Below, piece by piece: positions 45,584 to 47,535 of a DNA stretch of 47,535 nt. The notes beneath the pieces were generated by a model that was not told where the DNA came from, did not search any database, and saw nothing but the letters and a program-made list of their open reading frames with translations. Both the position numbers and the translations under genes were made by a program. How positions within the stretch are numbered: the stretch's first letter is position 1; the number at the start of each line of letters is the position of its first letter. Location of the stretch: assembly GCF_000337915.1 (NCBI RefSeq), contig NZ_AOJE01000020.1:1-47535 (forward strand), read 5' to 3'. This stretch comes from Halorubrum saccharovorum DSM 1137. GTDB taxonomy: Archaea; Halobacteriota; Halobacteria; Halobacteriales; Haloferacaceae.

Positions 45584-45862
45584 TCACGCTTCGAGACAGA
45601 CGTTCGTCCGGGGCACACAGACCCGGTTCACTTCCCGTTCGCGCGCCGCACGCCGGAGTCGGTCGGCGAGCGGTTTCGGGCCGTAGCGAACGACGATCGC
45701 CGCCGTGACGGCGACGGCGATCGCAGTCGGATACGTGACTGCGACGGCGAGGCCGAACGTCGCCGCGAGCAGCAGCGCCGCTCCCGACGCGATGTCGCTC
45801 GCGTCGGCGCCGGGGACGGGGTTCGGTGCACCGCGTGACGGCCGTTCCGTGTCAGGTCGCAT
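45584..45862 (-). CDS. Small membrane protein, unknown (92 aa)
   Basis: Two hydrophobic segments (AALLLAATFGLAVAV, then AIAVAVTAAIVVRYG) after a polar N-terminus, ending with a basic-rich tail (RLRRAAREREVNRVCV). No family recognised. ATG 45862 has a TATA-like TTATCATTAA some 30-38 bases upstream. Its stop is 226 bases ahead of the methyltransferase start, so it is probably a separate unit. Confidence 0.55.
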   Translation of the reverse strand: MRPDTERPSRGAPNPVPGADASDIASGAALLLAATFGLAVAVTYPTAIAVAVTAAIVVRYGPKPLADRLRRAAREREVNRVCVPRTNVCLEA

Positions 45863-45968
45863 ACGAGATACGTGGGGCGGACCGGCCTTAATGATAATCT
45901 GTATGACGTTTTTGTAACGTTCCTTACGGTAATTCGTTTGAGTAGATCGGTGCGAATCGCTCCCGCCC

Positions 45969-47259
45969 TCATTCGGGAACGATCCGCACGACCGGGGCGT
46001 CGGCGTCGTCGACCGCGACGTAGAGGTGGCCCGTGGTCTGGTCGACCGCGATCGCGCGCATGCGCCAGCCGCGGTCGACGAGGAGAGGTTCGCGCTCGGT
46101 CACCGCGGCGTCGGCGACGCCCGCGCCCTCGACCGTGAACCGACCGAGATACTGTCCGGCGAGCGTCCCCGCGAAGAGGTCGCCGCGCCACTCGGGGAAG
46201 GCGTCGCCGTCGTAGAAGACGGCGCCGCTCGGCGGGAACCCGCCGGAACCGCACGGCCAGTAGTGGACCGGGGCGACTGCGTCGTCCCGCTCGTCGTGGC
46301 CCGGCGCGACGGGGTCGTCGGTCCCGTAGCGACACGCCTCGCTGGCGACCGGCCAGCCGTAGTTGCCGCCGCGCTCGATCACGTTGACCTCGTCGCCGTC
46401 CTCCTCGCCGTGCTTGCACTGCCAGATCGCTCCCGTCTCGGAGCGCACCGCCATCGCCTGCGGGTTCCGATGGCCGTAGCTGTAGATCGCGTCCGACGCG
46501 CCCCGTTCGTCGACGAACGGGTTGTCGGAGTGGGCGTCGCCGTCCGGGGTCAGCCGGAGCGTCGACCCCAGTTCGTTCGACCGATCCTGCGAGACGTGGT
46601 CGGGGCCGAACTCGGTGTCGCGCCGGTCGCCGACCGTGACGAACAGCGCGCCGTCGGGACCGAACGTCGCCCGCGAGCCGAAGTGCAGGTCCGTTCCGCG
46701 GAACGGCTCGGCGACGAAGAGCGCCTCGAAGCCCGACAGCGCCGGGGCGTTCGGGTCGAGCCGTCCGGCGCCGACGTGCGTCGTCGCGCCGCTCCCGTCG
46801 GCGGGCGAGTCCTCGGTGGTCGCCGCGTACGAGGTACACGCGCGCGTCGGCCGGGTAGTCGGGGTGGACCGCGACGTCGAGCAGCCCGCCCTGCCCGGCC
46901 GCGTGGACCGCCGGGGCGCCCTCGACGGTCGAGCGAGATCCGTCCTCGGGGTCGACGAGCGAGAGCCGACCGGTGCGTTCCGTCACGAGGAGGCGGCCGT
47001 CGTCCGGGAGGAACGCGAGCCCCCACGGGTGTTCGAACCCCTCAGCGACGCGCTCGACGGCGTACTCGACGTCGCCACCGTCGGCGGGCGGGGCGTCCGC
47101 GCCGTCGGCGCCGTCGGCGCCACCGTCGCCGTCACCGCCGTCGGCCGGGCCGTCGTCGCCCCCTTCGCCGAGACAGCCGGCGGTCGACAGGGCGGCGAGG
47201 CCGCCGGTCGCTCGGAGCACGCTGCGTCGATCGGCGACGGGGGCGAGGTGGCTCGTCAT
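45969..47259 (-). pseudogene. PQQ-dependent sugar dehydrogenase, Tat lipoprotein, broken by a frameshift
   Basis: The first frame begins MTSHLAPVADRRSVLRATGG with a twin-arginine signal and a lipobox-like STAGC, then a Gly/Ala/Asp-rich linker and a beta-propeller start (GFEHPWGLAFLPDDGRLLVT). After ARVYL the frame is lost at about 46829-46833. The second frame, from YAATTEDSP to the stop at 45969, has the rest of the glucose/sorbosone dehydrogenase propeller (VIERGGNYGWPVASEACRYG, MRAIAVDQTTGHLYVAVDD). A two-base loss or a one-base gain restores one protein of about 430 residues. It would sit on the outside of the membrane and oxidise sugars. A sequencing error can produce the same picture. 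Confidence 0.8.
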
Positions 47260-47356
47260 GGAGGTCGTCCCGTGTGCGTCTCGGTCGCGAGGCCGATGAC
47301 GCTTCCGGCGGCGAGAGCGACGGGTGGCGGTGCCACGTCGACTGTCGTTCGGAACC

Positions 47357-47365
47357 CTTATATCT
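47357..47365 (+). promoter_or_regulatory. TATA box of the tRNA-Gly gene
   Basis: CTTATATCT lies 32-40 bases before the first base of the tRNA gene, the usual archaeal spacing, and is the only strong TATA element in the stretch between the sugar dehydrogenase and the tRNA. Confidence 0.65.
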
Positions 47366-47396
47366 CCGACTCGGGCTATGTGAAGATGCGAAGCAC

Positions 47397-47467
47397 GCAC
47401 CGGTAGTGTAGTGGTATCACGCAACCTTGCCATGGTTGCAACCCGAGTTCAAATCTCGGCCGGTGCA
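47397..47467 (+). tRNA. tRNA-Gly (anticodon GCC)
   Basis: The seven-base acceptor stem GCACCGG pairs with CCGGTGC. The anticodon stem CAACC/GGTTG encloses a loop TTGCCAT with anticodon GCC, reading GGC and GGT codons. The T-loop is GTTCAAATC. The discriminator base A ends the gene at 47467, with no encoded CCA. The D-arm (GTAGTGTAGTGGTATCAC) is typical. The downstream 68 bases hold no tRNA-like repeat. Confidence 0.96.
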
Positions 47468-47535
47468 TCTTCTCGAACGTAGTGAGAGAAATCACCGAGC
47501 GATTTGAACTCAGAAAGACGCAGCGGCGAGCGTAG

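Noticed and set aside
45628-47433. A single 601-codon minus-strand frame spanning the sugar dehydrogenase region
   Set aside because: Only its first part encodes the dehydrogenase; after the frameshift the frame reads arginine-rich shadow sequence while the true continuation is in another frame.

Overview
The window is from a halophilic archaeon (class Halobacteria). The evidence is the very acidic proteome, the archaeal order of the ribosomal protein genes (with eS4, eL32, eL19 and an RNase P protein inside the cluster), TATA boxes 25-35 bases ahead of start codons of leaderless type, and the GC-rich core. I cannot name genus or species from sequence alone.

The right third (31006-45357, all minus strand) is a conserved chromosomal core. 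It is one tightly packed operon transcribed from right to left: a SPOUT-type RNA methyltransferase, uL3, uL4, uL23, uL2, uS19, uL22, uS3, uL29, RNase P component 1, uS17, uL14, uL24, eS4, uL5, uS14, uS8, uL6, eL32, eL19, uL18, uS5, uL30, uL15 and SecY. Most neighbours overlap by 1-10 bases or lie within 4 bases, so coupled translation is likely. A long inverted repeat overlaps the secY stop codon and probably ends the operon. Upstream are a small membrane protein, a frame-broken Tat-lipoprotein sugar dehydrogenase, and a tRNA-Gly(GCC) at the right edge.

The left two thirds (1-30553) are accessory DNA of mixed and often low GC, dense in nucleic-acid restriction and modification genes. From the left: an N-terminally truncated Mrr-type fragment; an AbrB-like plus serine recombinase pair with two identical palindromes upstream; small orphan genes; a membrane metalloprotease-like protein; a complete McrB-McrC pair; two small unknown genes; and an HNH endonuclease. 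Next comes a large divergent block. To the left (minus strand) run a DUF499-type ATPase, an McrB-like ATPase with its own PD-(D/E)XK partner, and a DUF1156 DNA methyltransferase. To the right (plus strand) run a second DUF1156 methyltransferase, a SNF2/RapA-type helicase, a coiled-coil zinc-ribbon protein and an Nmad3-Nmad2-like protein. A decayed tyrosine integrase lies exactly between the two arms. The DUF1156 + DUF499 + helicase set looks like the helicase-methylase-ATPase (Hma-like) defence gene set, but here the methylase is doubled and an McrBC-like pair is embedded.

The island ends with a tightly coupled two-gene unit (27013-29752). Its second product has an N-terminal cysteine cluster and a FokI-like nuclease core (PD...VDTK), and I do not recognise its partner. 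This unit and the composite methylase island are the best candidates here for an undescribed system. Runs of 7-9 G or C occur inside several of the accessory genes but not in the ribosomal operon, which raises the possibility of phase variation. Function for the island is inferred from motifs and neighbourhood only.
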